DNA from: Hybos culiciformis
Taxonomy: Eukaryota > Arthropoda > Insecta > Diptera > Hybotidae
Assembly (NCBI GenBank): GCA_964007475.1
Contig: OZ023273.1
Span: forward strand, 120,823,812 to 120,887,811
Length of the DNA stretch: 64,000 bases
Reading direction: 5' to 3'
Shown here: piece by piece, positions 21,835 through 33,783 of the stretch
Layout: each line of letters starts with the position of its first letter
How positions within the stretch are numbered: the first letter of the stretch is position 1
Translations under genes and position numbers: made by a program
Notes under the pieces: model-generated
Seen by the model: only the letters and a program-made list of their open reading frames with translations
Told to the model about the DNA's origin: nothing
The model's database searches: none

Positions 21835-23536
21835 ATTATACATAAACATAAATCATAAATCAAGCAAACGCCTAAAATCAAATAACTCTCCAGTACAATT
21901 TTAATTTTAATATTTTTTGAATACTCAATCGTGGCACCCCGAGTCCACTAGAACTTTATTTAGATTTGCACTGCACATTCATTACAATTTTATTACATAT
22001 CACAAGCTTTTAAAAAAGTTCTTTACAAAAAATTGAATGAAAATATTTAATACATGTAAAAAATATAATAGGAGTAGAATAGAAAAAAATATATATTAAT
22101 AATTTTCTTTTCATTTAATAAAGTTTGATGTTAAAAAAAATCAGTTCAGTGGAACGGAAATTAATATTGCTTAATATATTGCATTTAAACTGAACTATGT
22201 ATTTAAAAAAAAAAACTTTTCGTACTTTAGCAAACTATGCGTTTGAATATTAAATATTTATTAAATAGCGGGTTTTTAATTATAATTAATACCAAGCTTT
22301 TTTTGTAATTTTAATGATAATTCTTTCTATAATAAAGTAATAAATCAGATAAATCTGATTATAATGATAAATTTGAAATCTGATTAAGATACTATTAGTG
22401 AAAGGTAATCTCAAATTACAAATTTTTATATTTAATTTTAGGTTACACACGCATTTAGAAATAAATTTTCGTTAAGTTTTGTGTCTCACAGAAGTAAAAT
22501 AGTATGTCTACATTAGTAATAGCACTTGAAGTTGTAGTTCATTTTTGGAAGGGTGTTTGTTAAGTTTTTTAATTATTTTCACTTTCTTTGTGCACTCAAT
22601 AAATTTGGCATTGCATACATCACTACACCTACAAGAATAAAACTAAATTGCCATCTGAAAAAAAAATTTGATGATTTTATGCTAACTTATAAATAGGAGA
22701 GATCATATTTTAAAGATAAAGATTGATATCACAATCCAGACAGTATCAACCTTAAAATTTGGATTTTTTTCATTAATTAATTCATGCAAAAAAAATCTTA
22801 TACACTATCTAAAAATCTTATACACTATGTAGTATGTACCGATAATCAGAACTATAAAATGGCGATGAGTTTGTCTATTGAATTAAAATTTGACACAATT
22901 TTTCTATTGATATCCAAAAATTATATATTTCATAAATTTCAATTTACAAAGTTAAAATTGCTGTTAATAATTATAAGCAATTGGAACACGGTCATGAAAT
23001 TTTTTTTATTTAATTAAAAATTCAAATTGCCTACATGTAATGTGATTCAATTAATTTCTGAATAAAACAACTGTAATAAGTAGAATGGAATGTATACTTG
23101 AATTCTTAAATATCACCAACAATAATTCCTAGGTAATCAATTCTGGATTAGAGTAAAAATTGTTTAATATAGAATTAATAAAATATATTATTTTTTTAAG
23201 TATGTGTATTTGTACATAATATGTATATATACATATGTGTATAACTTAGTATGTAACAATATACGTATTAAGGAAAAATTTAATAGGTAAGTAAGTCATT
23301 ACTAGCTCTGAAAATGAATAAAGTAATAATTGCTTTTAGTATTTAAACTTCAAAAATAGGATATTTGTTATAATAATAATAAGTAAAAACAATTATTGGC
23401 AAATTGTTAATTTTCTATAACTTTGAAGAATCTGTTTAATCAAATTTAATAATATATAACATTGGACCTTTTCATAGATATTTTTATTTAAAAATGTACA
23501 AAACTTTATTTTTCATTCTTATCTTTTGATTCTATG

Positions 23537-23576
23537 TATATATTCCCAAATTATTAATTTTTCTTTTATAATCAGT
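23537..23576 (+). promoter_or_regulatory. candidate TATA and initiator of the first secreted-protein gene
   Basis: TATATA at 23537-23542 and an arthropod-type initiator TCAGT at 23572-23576, about 45 bases before the ATG at 23621. The spacing is slightly longer than the usual 30 or so bases, and the composition makes TATA strings common. Confidence 0.3.
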
Positions 23577-23620
23577 CTTCAAATTTATTTCAAGAAATCA
23601 ACATATTAATTTCAATAAAA

Positions 23621-25254
23621 ATGGATTTAAAGTTTATATTTATTACTTGTTTGTTTTTTTTTCTAAAAGGTAAGCACGCACCAAAACTGTATGTTGCATG
23701 TGGAATTCTCGTCTCTTAAAATCACTATATTTCAACATTTAATGTTTTTTTTTACAGATGCTTTCGGTGATGATGACAGAATAATTTGCGACAAAACTTT
23801 TGTGGACAATTTTGCACAAAGCGCTAAATCTTTAGACATTATTCTACATCTTAAATCAAATGAAGAAAAATGGTCTTATATTCCTGTTCAAAAAGATGGC
23901 TCAAAATGTTTTACATTTAAGGTAAGATCATCTGAAGCTGCTCTTTATGTTTCTCTGGCAAATCAAAAAGGAGATAAATATGGAAATATAATATTTGCAA
24001 AAATACAACATGGTCAATCAGATGGATTTAGAATTTATGATTATAACGAAGATGAGGATGTTCTTGAAACCTCATCTGACCATTATCTGCAATCCTATGA
24101 TTATAGAACCTATTGGTTGGATTGGACTAATAATAATCTCCGATTAGGAGCATTTTATAACTCAACTGATTCATTAGAAGAGTCAGACGAACCTGCTAAT
24201 TTAACAATTATGGAATATAAATTCGAATCTAAACTAGAAATAACTAATGTGGGACTAAAAACGGAATCTGGAGATGGAGTCGAAATTATTGTTTTAAGTA
24301 AGTGATCGTATAAAAAATTCTGTTTGAAGTGTTGAAACCGATTTCCTCCAGTTTTAACTCTTAAGATTTTTATTTATTCTCAATGAAAAAAAATATTCAT
24401 TCGTTCCCTTTAGGAATTAATTTTATTAACATACTTCTTTATGTATTGTGATTAAAATAATTTTAGATTTTCTTTTTATTGTTTCACTACACTACCCCAT
24501 TGAATGATTTTCTTTCATGTTTTTCATATAATAATACATAATTAATTACATAAATTCAAAAACTTGAGTAAATATTTTTATTTTTTTATGATGGTGTAAA
24601 TTTTTATAAGAACTAGATAAGATGTAATTTCAATTACTCCATTATTCAAATGGAATTGTTTATCGCATTAGTGGAAAAATGCTTCAAACATTTCCAGGAA
24701 AAAGTATATGAGTTGATTGGTACTTGTAATCTTGATTATTTAGGAATATGTTAATTGTGGTTATTTAATTTCTTTATATTTCAATAAATTTTTTTTAATG
24801 ATAATATTTAAAATTATTTTCAGCCAAACAAGAATGTCCAGGACTCATAACAATTGACCAACTAACCAACCATACAACCGATTTCAAATGTGAAAAATTG
24901 AATATAAGCTTGTCAGAAACGGAGTTAGAAATAATTTTAGACAAGCAAAAAATAATTATAAAAGAAATTGAATCTGACTCTGAAGCTTTAAAAAGTTTTG
25001 GGGAAGAAGTTTCAAAATACGTGGTGAAGGCATTGTTGCTCAATTTAATAAGATTATATGAAGATGCTGAGAATCTTCACAAAGAGTTTTTATTTTTAAC
25101 ACTTGAAACTGCAAAAGAGGAATCCGATAATTTCCAAGAAATAAAACTACATTACTACAATTTAATGAATGATTTAGGAAAATATATTGATGACAATCCG
25201 GAAATTGAGAAATTTTTTAAAATTATTAAATCGAAAGGAACACCAACATTGTAA
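23621..25254 (+). CDS. secreted Methyltransf_FA-domain protein, tandem copy 1
   Basis: Three exons: 23621-23669, 23758-24297, 24824-25254. All junctions are GT-AG in phase 1, giving 339 codons plus stop. Exon 1 is a hydrophobic signal peptide (MDLKFIFITCLFFFLK). Exon 2 holds a domain with KCFTFKV, YGNIIFAKI and YWLDWTNNNLRLG, the pattern of the farnesoic acid O-methyltransferase (Methyltransf_FA) domain. Despite the name, that domain has no established methyltransferase activity in most proteins. Exon 3 begins QECPGL, has a second cysteine (FKCEKLN), and then is predicted mostly helical. Four cysteines match copy 2, suggesting two disulfides. AATAAA signals occur at 25263 and 25292. An unspliced reading starting at 23691 is an intron read-through. 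Biological role unknown. Confidence 0.85.
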
Positions 25255-26315
25255 ATTTAGAAAATAAATATTATGTATATTTTGTTGAGTAAATAAAATC
25301 GCAAAAGAAACTAAAATATCAGGCATTTAATATTTAGTTATGTTCTTTGTATTTTTATGTATATTTATATTTTAATATATAAAAAATATTATGGAAATCT
25401 TATACATATATGACTTAATTTTTATTCAAATATTCTTACTTAATAGAAAGATTAACGTTTGAGAAAAATATAAAAATTGTCAGTTTTAATTTTAACTATA
25501 CTAAGGACTAAGCCAAAAACAAACATATTAACATCATGGTTTGTTTTCTTTAACGAGAAAATAAGTAAAAATTGATTTTCTATAATTAAGTAATTAAATA
25601 ATTTTTTAGTTCATGAGCCCATAATCTACAATAAGTGTGCGCAGTATGACAGTTCGTTTTACATGTAGGTATTATGACATTTCGAAAGCTCTATCCAAAC
25701 AAAAAACAACCTTTATACATGTATAGTGAAATTTATTTTTTTTTACTTTGAGAAAAATTTTAGACAGAAAAATTTTAGACAGATATGTACAACTTTCTTG
25801 ATTTTGATTTTATAAAGCTCAAAGGCTGGCACATTTTTATAATGTTTATTTAGCATGGAGTTGAAAAATAAGAATCATCTTGCCTTAACATTGCTTTCAA
25901 ATAACGAGCTAATTTTATTTGAACTGTCTTAGTAATTAGATATGTTATGAAGATTTTTCTTCTTAAGTTGATAACATATGTACTTATTGAATAGTTAAAT
26001 CCGATAAAGGATGAAAATGTGCTTTGTAAAAGTTTTGGAAAGTAATAAAAATATTAAGGAATTGTCTTATAAATTATTGTTTATTAAATTGTTTCATTAC
26101 TAAATATAAATTTCAATGATTAAGCAAACTATTTATTTTTAATTTCATCTTTTTTAATTTTTTTTTCTTTTTTAACATTGACCTTAAGATCGTTTTCTAA
26201 ATTTTTAAACCCTTCTTATCTTTGTCCGGAAAAGTTAATCTTAAAAAATTAAAATAGAAAAAAAAATTTTTCTTCAGTTTTTAAATAAATTCAATTTGAT
26301 CAACTTCATAAAATA
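25255..26315 (+). other. spacer between the tandem secreted-protein genes
   Basis: A/T-rich sequence with polyadenylation signals of copy 1 at its start. No exon, RNA gene or repeat recognised. An initiator-like TCAGT at 26274 precedes the copy 2 start. Confidence 0.6.
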
Positions 26316-28040
26316 ATGTTAAAATTAATGTTTTTTGCTTTGCTTTTTATATTAAAAAGTAATAATTTTAAAAGTTTAAATTTTTATTAATACTAAGTGC
26401 AATAAATAAATTTTGCAAAATTATTCCTTCTTTCTTAAAAAAAAAAATGGAACGAGATATTTCTTGAAAAGTTATCATCGACCTAAGGTTTTTTTTTTTT
26501 AAATATTCAGTTTATCTTTTAACTAATGTTATGTGAAATATGTAGGAATAGAGGTACTCCAAAAAAATTCATAAAATTGTATACATACTTAGAGTCATAA
26601 ATTGCATTTAGTTAAAATAACCAAAGTTATTTTGTGGTTTTCTCATGGTAAAAATTAAAACGTCTGCTGGAAGTGTTAACTTAGTATTTGAATTGCTAAT
26701 AATGAACGATCTAGATCTAGACTCTTCTGATTTATTAAATCTAGATTTTTAATGCAACTGCAAGTGTAAAATATAAAATGCTCTTATAAGTTATTTCATA
26801 ACACAAGTTTTTTTTACAGTTTTTGCTCAAGTATTTGCTAACGAAAATTTTTTATGCCAAAATACAACTTCTTCTACACTCGATTATCCTGGGAAAGGTA
26901 TCAAATGTAAGTAAAGTAGTATGTAATTAAAAGGTTGCTTATTAAAACATTTTCGTTTATGACTTTTGCTTTAATTTCAGTAAATTTAAAAAAAATTGAT
27001 GAATGGTCACATTTCCCTCTATTACCAGGACAAAAGTGCTTTTCATTAGAAGTTAAAACAAATGGGATTTTTGAATTAGGGTTAACTTTAAAAAATGCTA
27101 TTGACGAGAATGAACCGCTTATTTATGCGTCTTTGATGTCGTCTTCAGATGGAAAATCTGAAATTAAAATAAATGGTTATATTCAAATGGCAAAATATAC
27201 TCGCGGAGTTTTCAGTTCAAAAAATTTTAATGGTTTTTGGATAAGTTGGACTAATAATATATTTAAAATTGGACTTGATGAAGAAAAGTATTCTTTTATA
27301 GAATATGATATTAGAGAACATGAAAACTTAGAGTTTTTGTTTTCGTTTAGAACTAAATCTAAAGCAGTGGTAAAAATTCGTAAGTAAAAAATTATATTTT
27401 TTAAAATTTACCAATAAATTTTTATGCCTAAGAGTTTCTATTTATAAAACGTAGTCTAAAATATATTAAAGAAAGACCAACTATGTTCAATAAAATTAAA
27501 GTGATGGAACATAAAACCATATATTTCTATCATAAGTAAGTAAAAACAAGATATGTGATAATGATGATTATAATTCGACGATAAACCTAATTTTTTTTGA
27601 ATTCTGCTTTTGTCAAAATTATGATGAACATAAACTAAGCCAAAACTGTTTAATTTACATATCATCGAATGTTTCTTTTTCTAGGTGACCCTGTTTGCCC
27701 AAAGAGCACATTAACTGAATTTGATTGTTTTCCATTGAATTATGTTCCAGAGGAAATTGAAACTATTTTACAACGCCAAAAATATATTATGGAACAAATG
27801 GAATTTGATTATAATATGTTTAAAAACTTAAAAGGGAATTCAACAAAAACTTTGAAAAAACTTTTCTTTTCCGAATTATTCCAATATAATATAATAGCCA
27901 ATAAAAATCACCGAATAATTGCTGATTCCAAGGAATATAAAATAAAACAAGTAATTGGTGAAGCTGAACTTCTAAAAGAATTAGATTTATATCATGAAAT
28001 TAGGAAGTTATATTTCAAATTTTTAAATGAACTAAAATGA
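26316..28040 (+). CDS. secreted Methyltransf_FA-domain protein, tandem copy 2
   Basis: Four exons: 26316-26358, 26820-26906, 26981-27379, 27685-28040. All introns are phase 1, giving 294 codons plus stop. The signal peptide MLKLMFFALLFILK aligns with that of copy 1. The domain shows GQKCFSLEVKT, LIYASLMSS and FWISWTNNIFKIG. The C-terminal exon starts DPVCPKST, then DCFPLN and a helical stretch. An extra intron (26907-26980) falls just before LNLKKIDEW and is absent from copy 1 at the aligned place. The first exon is inferred from its matching phase, hydrophobicity and position, so the start is less certain than the rest. AATAAA lies at 28047. Copies 1 and 2 are strongly diverged, as expected for rapidly evolving secreted proteins. 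Confidence 0.8.
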
Positions 28041-28979
28041 GAAAGTAATAAATTCGTTCTTGAGATCAGAATTATTTTAAGTCAATTGTTTTTTAAGAGT
28101 GTTTTATTTTCTTATTATAGCTAATCAGTACATTTCTCATCTGTGTACAAAAACACATATTTCTTTAATGGATTTTAAGTACTGAAAACAGGTAAGTACA
28201 AAATAATCCTATGCCCATCCTACAGCAGAACTATCCTATGCCTATCTAAATTAGTTCTGGGTTTAAAAAAAATTATGCTATTTTATTGACTAAAAATAAT
28301 TGTTTAAATCTTAAAATGCCTCTCCTGAACAATTTTAAAAATTGGTCTTAGAATAAGGTTATTTTAAAATTAATTATTTTAAAAATTATGTGATTAAAAA
28401 AAAAAATTCCAAAAATAATTCAGAATTTTTATTTTCATTTTAAAGTTTTACTCTGCTACCTTTTGATATACGAGCTTATGGCCCAGAAGGCAGAAGTAAG
28501 GTCTTTAAGTAACTTGTTTAAGTAACAGCAACTTTATTCAAATTCGAAACTAATAATTGCTGTCTATAAAAAATTACAAAGTAAATTAGGACGTGTGGTT
28601 TTAAACTATGGTTTCAAATTATGGTGACATAAAAGCATATTCCACATATCAAAGTTCGTAAAATTATTCCAAATAGGGTTCAGAATCCGTTTTTCGAACA
28701 CTTCTCCATTTTTTTCATGAAATAACTTTCGAAAACTACAAAAGAAATAATAATGGTAGCTTGTATGTTTCAAATAATATTGATGTTCATTTTGAATTTT
28801 CAATAATTTAGTACTTTTTATATAATCCAGACCCGAGTCAGAATCCTTGGGCTCCATTTTTCTAAGTTCTTATAATCGACATCTACATACCAAATTACTT
28901 ATTTTAATCAAAATTCAATTAAACTTACATAAAATACAAAATTTATAAAAATTTTATATGAAAATTATTTAAACCCTTG

Positions 28980-29220
28980 GCTCGTTGAGAGTCTTGAACT
29001 CCGAAACCCGAAATGATAGAATCCCAAATATAAATCAAGAAGAAAGTGAACGAGATTGCGCTTGTTTAAACATATAGTCCGTATTTGCGTTTTTGATGGA
29101 AAAGAGAATAATTAGTGTATTTGGGCGTATAGATGTCGATTAAGGGACCTTAAAAAAAGGTTAGAGTCCACGAACTCGCACTATTTAGGGTTTTGATATC
29201 GATGAAAATTTGTTATTATT
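28980..29220. repeat. interspersed repeat, copy B
   Basis: Shares GAAGAAAGTGAACGAGATTGC (inverted relative to 480-930) and TGTCGATTAAGGGACC (direct relative to 480-930) with copy A. CCGAAA..GATAGAATC also resembles 61497-61550. The mixed orientation suggests a composite repeat. It directly abuts the MITE at 29225. Confidence 0.55.
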
Positions 29221-29224
29221 TGTA

Positions 29225-29470
29225 TATCGCGATTTCCATAAAAAAAGTACTTTTTTTGTACACCGTACGTAATCCATATTTTGATAAGAAAACTTTTTTA
29301 TTTTTTACCAGATTTCAAAAATGTTAGTGTTTCTGCAAAGTAGAGGAAAATTAAGCCCAACCATAGTTTAAGTTTGTTCCGAATCCAGTAAAAATAAAAA
29401 AGTTTTCCTAACAAAATATAAATTACGTACGGGTTACAAACGGCTTACTTTTTTTGTGGAAATCGCGATA
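29225..29470. mobile_element. Tc1/mariner-type MITE, 246 bp, about 84-bp inverted arms
   Basis: The arms begin TATCGCGATTTCCA and end in the inverse. They remain alignable through the poly-T core, GTACGTAA and GAAAACTTTTTTATTTTT. TA dinucleotides flank both ends (29223-29224, 29471-29472). No reading frame. Confidence 0.8.
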
Positions 29471-30507
29471 TACGACTTAATTGAGTTGGTACTGATATTG
29501 AAGGTATTTTAAAAAATGTTTCTAGCCCAATTGTGACCGAGGTATTTTAAAATTAAAGTGTCTTAAATCATTTACGAGATATTCGTCTGTATTTTTTCAT
29601 TTATTTTTATTTAGGGCTTCAAACCATTAATTTAACGGACTTACAAAATAATTTATCAAAGGTTGGAATTACTTAGAATGGTAACTGCTGAAAACAGGTT
29701 TTAAAAAAAAAATTAATATAATTTATAAAAAAAAAAATATTATTTTAAAAAAAAATCCTTATTCATATTTTGATTTTTACTATTTTGTTCGCTATTTTGT
29801 TTTCAAAAAAAACAGTGAATATCACTGTTCACTACTGATCTAAGTTGTCAACCTTACGATAATAGAAACACCATTTTTATATGTTTTTTTTACATATATT
29901 TTTAATCTGTATTTTTTTTTAATTGTATTCGAAATCATGGGCAAATGGGCAACATAATAACCAAGCGACGTCTTGTGTGTGGCGAGTCATGAGTTCATAA
30001 AATTAAAGATTGCTTTATTTCGACCCTGTTAAAAAATAGATCATCCCAACCCGATGATAAACAATTATTTTTTTGGAGCAATTAAATAAATTTAATATGG
30101 CATTTTCTTTAATATTAAAATATATTTAGGATCCAAATAGTCTCAAAAATATGGAATTTCAAATGTTTACGTACCGTACTACATACATATACATATAATA
30201 CATAAATGTTTTTATATGTTGGTATATTTATATTATACAATATTTCTTATAAACTTAGAATTGAAAAACAAAAAATATAAAACTTCCAAGAAGTTATTTA
30301 ATTTTTATCAAGTAATGTACACATACGTGTTTGACCTTTTTTTAAAAATACATCATTTTAATCAAACATCATGGCCAAATTGTTTTTTTTATGCATGTTC
30401 TTATCATTAAAAAAAAAGTTCCTTAAAATTAATTTAAACTCTAGTGTGGAAAGTAGTCAATTTATTACTTTTTCCTAAAACACAACTGCAAAATGAAGTT
30501 TAAAAAA

Positions 30508-30707
30508 NNNNNNNNNNNNNNNNNNNNNNNNNNNNNNNNNNNNNNNNNNNNNNNNNNNNNNNNNNNNNNNNNNNNNNNNNNNNNNNNNNNNNNNNNNNNN
30601 NNNNNNNNNNNNNNNNNNNNNNNNNNNNNNNNNNNNNNNNNNNNNNNNNNNNNNNNNNNNNNNNNNNNNNNNNNNNNNNNNNNNNNNNNNNNNNNNNNNN
30701 NNNNNNN
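30508..30707. other. assembly gap of 200 N
   Basis: A run of exactly 200 undetermined bases, which suggests a fixed-size scaffold gap. The true distance is unknown. Apparent open frames across it are meaningless. Confidence 1.
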
Positions 30708-31653
30708 TATTTGAACACAAATGTATAGATATATATGAACATAAAAATCTGGAAAGAACCGTTATTAGTGAAAACTTTTTTTTAGCATTCTTCAATGTTA
30801 TTTCATAAGTCGAATTTTTTTTTTCCTTGTCTAGTTTACCTTATTTAGAAATTAAACGTTTTTTTTTTTTTGCTGTTGAACATTAAGTATATGCAATAAT
30901 AAATTGGTTATGGTTATGAAATCCATTAAATTGAGAGAAATAATAAAATAAAATAGGAAATTAATGTTATTATTATATCATATTATTTTTTTGTGTGAAC
31001 TATAACTTTTAAAAACAATTAATCATAAAAAAGATAAGAAATTCTTTTGTTTTTGTTTGATAATATAAATATAAAAAATACATTAAATCTATTTTATTTT
31101 TGTTTGGGTATATTTTTCTTCTTAAATCAACCAAAAGAGCTAAAGGTAATATAGAATTAAACTAAATTTTTGGCCAAAAATAAACTTTTTTAATGCACAA
31201 AGATCTTAACTCATGTGAATAAATAATTAAGGAATACAAATATTTAAAAATAAAAATGAATGTGGTCTATTTTTTAATAAACGACTCAAATAAAATTTAT
31301 TCTTCGTAGATTTGTTGATATATATATTGTAAGCAGTTTACATTAAAAGTGATTTTTTTTGTTATTTTAGATAATAATTTTGTAATCCAATGTTTAAAAA
31401 AAAAAAATAACAAACTTATTGCCATCGGATACGGAACTGAATTTAACGAAATTTTAAAATACAATCTTTTTGACATTATGTAAGTAATAGCTTTCCATAT
31501 AGTTTGAAAAAAGAAATTGCTTTTGATGGTTAAATTTTCATAAATTTTAATTTTTTTTTTTTGTATCAATTCAAGTTGAAAACTGAATACAAGAAGAATA
31601 AATTCTCGATGTAAGTCGAATTGTTAATGAATTTGAATTGAGAATTTCATGTA

Positions 31654-31773
31654 CAGTAAACTCCCATATATTTCTGTGGCAACATTTTTAACATATGCTT
31701 AGGCATGGGCTTATCATACGTATGTTTATAGGAAATTGCCACATATGGCAGTTAGCTATATATAGTGTGACTG
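31654..31773. mobile_element. pogo/Tigger-like MITE, 120 bp
   Basis: Left end CAGTAAACTCCCATATAT and right end ATATATAGTGTGACTG are imperfect inverses, each flanked by TA (31652-31653, 31774-31775). CAGTxxAACTCC ends followed by TATA are typical of pogo-group elements. A second inverted pair, GTGGCAA and TTGCCAC, lies inside. Confidence 0.65.
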
Positions 31774-33507
31774 TACCTTAACACTTATCTAACCCAAATT
31801 ATGATCAATCAAAATAAATAAAATAAACGATTAAATTAATAAAAAATATTATAAAAAAAAATTAATAGTTCTATTAACTGAATTAAATTAATTTGTTTAG
31901 GTACTCTGTTAAGTGGTTGAAAAAACTTAATTTTTATAATATTTATATATAATTGCACAGAGACCTTGCAACCGATAACTTGCATTCTAATTCTGAAAAC
32001 CAATATTCCGATTTTTTTTTTTTGTTGAAAACGAAATAGAAAGTACAGCCATATTCAGTTATAGATACAAGCTCAAAACAGCACAAACACATTTCAAATA
32101 AACACATAATCCGAGGTTGAAATTAAACTATGATTTTTTTTTAATATTGATAGAACTGATAAAACAAAAACAAATTTTTTATTTAGAAAATTAATAATTA
32201 TTTTTCTTGTAGGTACTCCTTAAAAAACAGCTAAACATACGTTTTAGAAAATTAACTTTTTTTATTAGGTTTTCTGTCTCAGGATTAAAAAAAATTTTAA
32301 TATTTAGTTAAGTAAAAAAAAAAGCTTTATTCGATGATTTAAATTTAAAACATAAAATTTTATTTAAGCACCCACAATCTGCACCCATTTTCTTTTTATT
32401 TAACATAAATTTATTTAACATAACATTTTACATATTTTGAAAAAAATAAAATCTTAAACTAAAATTGAAAACGAAAGTAAATTTTTCGCCAATTTAGTGT
32501 TATAAAAAATATGTTTTTGGTTTTTAAACAGACTTACTTATATTTCTAATAATTTCTCTTTCTTTTTTCTTTTAATGTTGATGTCATAAGATAATTCGTT
32601 ATTCCAAATGTGTACTATTTTTGATTGTTTAGCTGTAGCATATCAAATGTGTTAAAAATAAAAGAGAAAGGTTTAATCAGTAATAATAATTACTTATAAG
32701 GAATATTAAAGAATTTTTTGTAAAATTCTCATTTCCATATTTGAAAATATTTATTTATAGTATTTAAATAATATTGTGAACATAAAACTGAAAAAACAGT
32801 AAAGAAAATAGATTCAAACAAATCAACTATTTTCACTAGGCTTATAAATACACATAACGAAATTTGTTTTAGGAAATTCAAGTTCCAGAAGTTGTAATCG
32901 AAAACTTGACAAAAATTTTAAATAGGAAAAAAATATAAATAACTTGTTTCAATTTTTTTTCAAGTCTATTCTATATATTTTTAAAAACATCATGCATCAT
33001 TATGTATGCATATGTAGCAAATAGTATTTTCGGGAAAGCAATTTTATTTCCTCAAAATTCAATTCGGAAGGAGAGGACCCGCCATGTCACAATTGTAGGT
33101 AAATATTTCTTAGTTCAATGCTGTTTCAATGCTTGATGTACGAACTTTACCAGACAGAATATAATATTTTTTGATAATTAATTTGTATTAAATTCATATT
33201 AAACACTATACAAACTTATTGACTATACAAACTTATTGACAAGTTAAAAAAATCAAAATTAATTTTTGTAAACATGCTCATAGGTTTTGAGTCTTCATTT
33301 ATGGTCGTGGGAGTTCATCACGGATCGTAGTCATATTTTAAATAAAATAAATAGTAAAATTTTAATAAACTACAATACATAAATACATATATGTATCACA
33401 TTCACGTTCATTTACTTTGGCTATATATAAAGCATTTTAACAAAATTTTGCTTTTTATATCGTAATAAGAAAATAATGTTTTTGTTGAACGCTGCTCTAT
33501 ACCTCTT

Positions 33508-33783
33508 TAATTTCAAAATGAGAATTGTAAATCTCAGAATGAGAATAGTGAATAGTAAATTTCAATATGAGACCGTGTAATAAAATAATAGCTTAAAATT
33601 AAAATTTGTAAAAATTAAAAATTCTCATATTGAAATTTAACTATTTTCTTATATTAAAATTAACTAACTATTCTCATAATGAAATTTACAATTCTAGTAT
33701 AAAAATTTACAATTCAATTTTGAAGTTCTGATATTGAAGCTCACTATTTCACTTTGATGTTTACAATTCTCATTTTGAAATTA
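33508..33783. repeat. inverted-repeat element made of degenerate short units
   Basis: A perfect 24-base inverted repeat (33508-33531 against 33760-33783) encloses several diverged copies of the same unit (AATTCTCATATTGAAATTTA, ATTCTCATAATGAAATTTAC) in both orientations. It looks like a satellite-derived or MITE-like structure. No clear target duplication. Confidence 0.65.

Noticed and set aside
26700..26750. GATCTAGATCTAGA palindromic cluster as a binding site
   Set aside because: Short simple palindrome with no repeat pair or target duplication.
28606..28857. 83-residue minus-strand frame as a gene
   Set aside because: No recognised domain, no splice partners, and it lies beside interspersed repeat sequence.
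30475..30795. Reading frames spanning the N run
   Set aside because: They consist almost wholly of undetermined bases.
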